From Paramecium tetraurelia (Eukaryota > Ciliophora > Oligohymenophorea > Peniculida > Parameciidae): DNA of 64,000 nucleotides. Positions 60,147 to 64,000 of the stretch are shown here, piece by piece. A program made the translations under genes and the position numbers. The notes below the pieces were generated by a model. That model searched no databases. It saw only the letters and a program-made list of their open reading frames with translations, and was not told the DNA's origin. Position 1 is the first letter of the stretch, and the number at the start of each line of letters is the position of its first letter. The stretch covers positions 124,001 to 188,000 of the forward strand of contig NW_001798960.1 of NCBI RefSeq assembly GCF_000165425.1, in the 5' to 3' direction.

Positions 60147-61390
60147 TCAAATAACTAACAACAATGCTATATATAATATCAGCATTTGAGCAAAATTAAC
60201 TAGGTGTCTTGTTTTCACATGTAGTTTCAAACCCTTATTATTTATTGAATGCGCAAACCCCATCTACTTATCTGTTTAATCAAACACAGTATAATAACTA
60301 TGTAGGAAAGCATCGCCTAACAATAAGATGTCATCACTCTAAGATCTTTCTAGTTTCGTATTACATTTCGATTAGCTGCCATCTAAGATTGTACAAGCTA
60401 TAAGGGAATAAGGATCAATTTATACAATAGAGATAGTCTTATGGATTTAGGAGCAATTCAAAAGAACTATTGACTCTTATTTTTATAATTGGAAATGAAT
60501 CTATAATTCCTTGTTCATTTGTAGCATTTACAAAGCAATGCACAGTGCAATAGGAAGGTGCATAGTTTTCAACTCTGTAGGAACATTCTACTCCCTTGGC
60601 TGCAAAGACTTGCAACATATCATCCATTGCAACTGCAGGAACTGTAAGACAACTGGTTCCACTGTCCACAAGAGCTGTTGTAATAGAGAACAATTCATCA
60701 TCAATTGACATTCCTTCTATTCCCATAAGATATGAGGTATCAGAAATCAGAGGTACATAAGATATCTTTTGATCCTTTTGTATAAATTCCATATCAATGC
60801 CTCCAAAGAGAATATAACTACCAAATTCACCTTCATCCTTTAAATACAATGAGAAGTATTTTTTAGATATCAGCTTTTATTAGTAAAGTGACTCTAAGAT
60901 AGATGGATTGGGATTGGCTGCATTTGAATTGAAACCAAGTCCAAGAATGCCTCCACTGGATGCCATATTCCCACTTGCTCTTTCAATCAATAGGAACGAC
61001 TAATTAAATTTGATATTATGCATCCACACTTAGTCCCAAACCAATGTACCTGAAATGGGACCGTCATCATAGAAAACTGAGTAACTGGAATGAGTATTAA
61101 TACAAGTTGAACTTCCCTTACAATCATATCGATTGACTGCTATTAAATTCAATTATTATACCATTATTAAGAAATCCTTTTGCATCTATTGATGGGATCC
61201 ATAGATCAGAAGACCCAGTATCAATAATCAACTCCATCGGTTATTTCTGAGATCCAAATTGCATTTGAACTCTGTATTCTACTTGATGAATATCATGAAT
61301 GGGATCCATAATAGTTTAATGCCTTTGTATTTAGTATCTGATGCTTTGAGCTTCTTAAAATAATATTCCTAGCAATACTGTTATAATCAT
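60147..61390 (-). CDS. Pepsin-like aspartic protease 2 (family A1)
   Basis: 397 residues after introns of 22 nt and 28 nt. Signal-like start MIITVLLGILFQEAQSIRYQ. Active sites LIIDTGSSDLWIPS and ALVDSGTSCLTVP. Other family blocks: YDDGPISGTLVWDQV (flap region), GGILGLGFNSNAANPNPS, EFGSYILFGGID, and ILLLGDAFLHSYYTVFDQTD. Six or more cysteines suggest disulphides. A C-terminal hydrophobic stretch (FAQMLILYIALLLVI) is a likely membrane anchor or GPI signal. The catalytic Asp lies only about 60 residues in, so there is little or no propeptide. Diverges from protease 1 enough not to be a recent copy. Confidence 0.9.
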
Positions 61391-61479
61391 CAATAATGAA
61401 TTTTTAGTATTATTAATTCATATATAAATATTTAAATACGTTAATTTAGAAACCAAGCAGTTAGATTAGGAATTATTGA

Positions 61480-61782
61480 ATGAAATAAATACTCAATTTG
61501 AATGCAGAATTCCAAGAAATGTCTGATCAATAAGAACAATATGATTATGGGAGTAATTATTGGATTTCAGATTGTTATTATAAATATGGAGCTCTTCTAT
61601 TAATAACTATTCAAAGAATTAGAACACTTATAATGTAAAACTACGAAAGAGAATATATAAAAAGAATTGATAAGCAATTCTCAATAGCATAATTAATCTA
61701 CTTTCGAATAAAAATAATTTAAACATTATATAGAATCAAGTTTAATAAATAATTCAATCCAAATTCAAGCTCCTATTTTTGA
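61480..61782 (+). CDS. Possible small protein, unknown
   Basis: 100 residues, one exon: MKQILNLNAEFQEMSDQQEQ, YDYGSNYWISDCYYKYGALL LITIQRIRTLIMQNYEREYI, ending NPNSSSYF-TGA. An overlapping frame from 61502 is also open (MQNSKKCLINKNNMIMG), but the first has the better composition (acidic start, basic helix). No motif. Confidence 0.4.
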
Positions 61783-62274
61783 TATGTATTAACTTTGATT
61801 CCTCTTTATATTGTATGATCCCTACTTTCAATAATTTTTATAATTCCAGTAACAAATTTAACACCTAAACACTTTAATAAAAGATAATATCATATATTTT
61901 CTCAACATATACTTTAATCGAAACATTCAATCAATCAATAGAACTACTTTGATTTGTACTTCACTAGTAATTTTAACCTAAATGATTATAAAATAAAACA
62001 AAGACCCAAAATGCATTTAATTTGACGTATTTGAGAATTAAATAAATGTCAGCAACATGATTATGAAAACTTTAGTATTCAATTTTAGATAGGATATTAA
62101 AATTTTTTCTTTTCTATAGAGTTATTAACCTTTTTAAGATTAATTCAATAAAGAAAATAGAAAGACGATTGATTATCTTATTGATTCCAACTTCATAGCC
62201 TGGCCTATCCTCATCATTCTACTAAACCACCACCCCAAAATATATATAATATGATTATAAATATTGATGAATAT
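61783..62274. other. 492-base gap
   Basis: AT-rich sequence, no coding frame supported on either strand. A run of C (CCACCACCCC) near 62226 stands out in composition but matches no motif. Confidence 0.45.
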
Positions 62275-62781
62275 TCAGCTATTTTATTCTGAATAAACAT
62301 CTGGCTAATCCCATGGAGAAGGGAGAAGAGATTTCTCATCTTATTACAACTTTTCATTAAAATAATTGAAACCATTCTTTTTAAGTAATTTAACTATTGT
62401 TTCCTTATTTAAAATCTAGTGAATTTAATTGTTTTGTTCTCCTCCTTTTTCAGTTGACGGATTAACAATCTACTGAGTTTAAATACATGCTTAGCTATTA
62501 CTGTTTATATATGACGATTAATTATTAAGGAATTAAGTTTAAACTTTTATTTTATACATTTAGTTCTAATCTTTCGATTATTACTATGTTTCTTCATCTT
62601 TTTTTTTAGCTTATACATCATCCTTCTTCATAGAAACATCTTCATTAATTTCACTATTTAATAGATTTTTGTTATCATTTTTATCTCCTTTATTTTAAGT
62701 CATTTCAGTTGTCTCATTGCTTTGATTTTATTCAAAACCACTATCTTAAACCTTATGTATTTTCTAACTTTAAGGATCCAT
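62275..62781 (-). CDS. Gln/Lys-rich disordered protein, unknown
   Basis: 168 residues, one exon: MDPQSQKIHKVQDSGFEQNQ, acidic/basic low complexity (MKKDDVQAKKKDEETQQQSK), then a short conserved-looking end, HQILNKETIVKLLKKNGFNY FNEKLQQDEKSLLPSPWDQP DVYSEQNS-TGA. No signal or membrane segment. Not recognised. Confidence 0.55.
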
Positions 62782-62977
62782 TGTGTTGTAATTTTAAGAA
62801 ATAATTTTATATATTAATATAATTAATGATGAAATGATCTATGACATTTCAAGTTAATGAAAAAAATATTTTGCTAGAGTTTGATTCTTTATTGAATTCA
62901 TATTTCAATCTTTTTCAAGATTTATAATTAAAATTATATAACATTTAAATGTTTTTCATTTCGTAATACACTTTAAA

Positions 62978-63826
62978 TCATATTGCACAATTTTGGTTTA
63001 AGCAATTTGTACAATATGATAAAATGATAGTCTTTCTTTTGCTGCCATCATTTATCCAAAAGAAATTGCAAAATGAATTGAGGCATTTTTCAAAATCTTT
63101 GTGTTTAAAAAATTTAGTTTTTAGTTTCTCATATTAATTATGAAAATATCTTTAGATAATTAGTATATTAGAATTATTTAGAAGAATTTATTAGGGTATT
63201 TTGGCTTTGCAATGGCAATGGATTTATGAATATCCCTTTTTTATACACTTTTCTAAATATTATTAAAAGCATTCATAATGATAAAAGTGATCGCATGGAA
63301 TTTACACTATTCTTCCATTACGTGATTTTGTGCAAACTTAACAATTTTAAATGATCAATTAATTTGCAGTAAAATCTTTCATGTTCTTCTAGATTGGATT
63401 GATTAATTTAGCTTGTTGTATAGTTTTCTTTGGACTTTAGAGTTTATTTGGGCTCTGTTATTCAAGATTAATAAGTTAATAGAGTAATTAAACGTCAGTC
63501 TTTAATTTCTGATTTTGGTTATTAATTTCTTCAGTAGTAAAAGTGAATTTAGACTTTTAGTTCTTAATATTCTTTGAAGTTGAAGCTAAGCTATATAAAA
63601 ATCTGTCTTTGTCATTCTTCTATGATTGATAATTGCTTGAACTTCGTGTCGGTATTTTATTTTTGCTTTAATAATAGTTTGCTCTCTCAACTGATAATGA
63701 ATGATCATACATATAACTTCCTTTTGCTTTCCTATATTTTTATTTATACTTACTATCTCTTAAGGAGTCTTCATACTTTTAGATAATAATGGGCAGCTAT
63801 TTCTTATTCTTTTAGTTGTTTATCAT
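62978..63826 (-). CDS. RING-finger protein, RBR-like
   Basis: 282 residues, one exon. The N-terminal half is basic and disordered (MINNQKNKKQLPIIIQKYED; SRSSSNYQS-like) with a coiled coil (EINNQNQKLKTDVQLLYQLI). Then CQVCTKSRNGRIVQIPCDHF YHYECFQQYL...CHCKAKI, a RING with the C-x2-C, C-x-H and CHC spacing of RBR RING1 domains. IQRYFHNQYEKL and CLNSFCNFFW...CTNC resemble the start of an IBR domain. The protein stops soon after (NQNCAI-TGA), without a RING2 and its catalytic Cys. Probable E3 ubiquitin ligase or remnant of one. Confidence 0.65.
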
Positions 63827-63905
63827 TGTTATTATAAATAATTTATAAATAAATAGAATTCATGCAAAAAGTAGTCAATAATTTGAGATCTAATATTCAA
63901 TAAAT

Positions 63906-64000
63906 ATGGCAATTCAAGTTATTAAAAAAGACATGGAGATGAGTTTTGTAATTAGAAAGTTCATATTAAAATAATATGAAATTTTATTATTATAAAAAGA
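63906..64000 (+). CDS. Start of a gene running off the window end
   Basis: ATG at 63906 begins MAIQVIKKDMEMSF, followed by a GT that could open an intron. VIKKxDMxxS is loosely like the start of LC8-type dynein light chains, but too little is visible to assign it. Confidence 0.3.

Noticed and set aside
60209-60708. Plus-strand frames over the second protease
   Set aside because: Antisense to active-site and C-terminal blocks of a clear A1 protease.

Overview
The window reads as macronuclear DNA of a ciliate, almost certainly a Paramecium. It is very AT-rich. TAA and TAG lie inside every recognisable gene where glutamine is expected, and only TGA ends frames. Introns are tiny (about 19-34 nt, GT...AG) and genes are packed a few tens of bases apart. 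Standard-code open frames are therefore mostly fragments; the genes below were rebuilt by reading TAA/TAG as Gln and removing small introns. No rRNA, tRNA, CRISPR or transposon was recognised.

Layout. 1-15.8 kb: end of a mitochondrial ribosomal protein gene (MRPL46), a frame broken by many TGA codons, a 1,439-residue secreted protein, a cyclic-nucleotide-binding protein, an IQ/coiled-coil protein, a NEK-like kinase, proteasome alpha2, and an unresolved 1.5 kb. 15.8-23.3 kb: three head-to-tail hybrid histidine kinases. 24-31.7 kb: a two-pore-type cation channel, a serine/threonine kinase and small proteins. 31.8-42.3 kb: coiled-coil protein, Rab GTPase, pepsin-like protease, ERF4/GOLGA7-like protein, double-GAF protein, possible VPS9-like protein, inositol phosphate kinase and a disordered protein. 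43.3-48.8 kb: IFT122 facing a stand-alone histidine-kinase-like membrane protein. 49.2-54.3 kb: two CDPK-like pseudokinases pointing at each other around an unknown gene. 54.4-64 kb: cysteine-rich secreted protein, thymidine kinase, a CX9C/CX10C protein, unresolved coding stretches, LZTFL1, a second pepsin-like protease, and a RING protein.

Themes. Signalling dominates: phosphorelay proteins, Ca2+/cyclic-nucleotide/GAF sensors, ion channel, kinases and a Rab. Two genes are ciliary transport factors (IFT122, LZTFL1). The most unusual content is (i) the tandem phosphorelay array, in which two of three members have lost ATP-site glycines while keeping the phosphorylatable His and an intact receiver, with a fourth degenerate relative nearby, and (ii) a pair of myristoylation-type, EF-hand pseudokinases sharing one non-catalytic signature. 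Two stretches (0.7-2.8 kb and 58.7-59.3 kb) look coding but carry in-frame TGA codons. Coordinates are hand-read, and intron ends may be off by a few bases.
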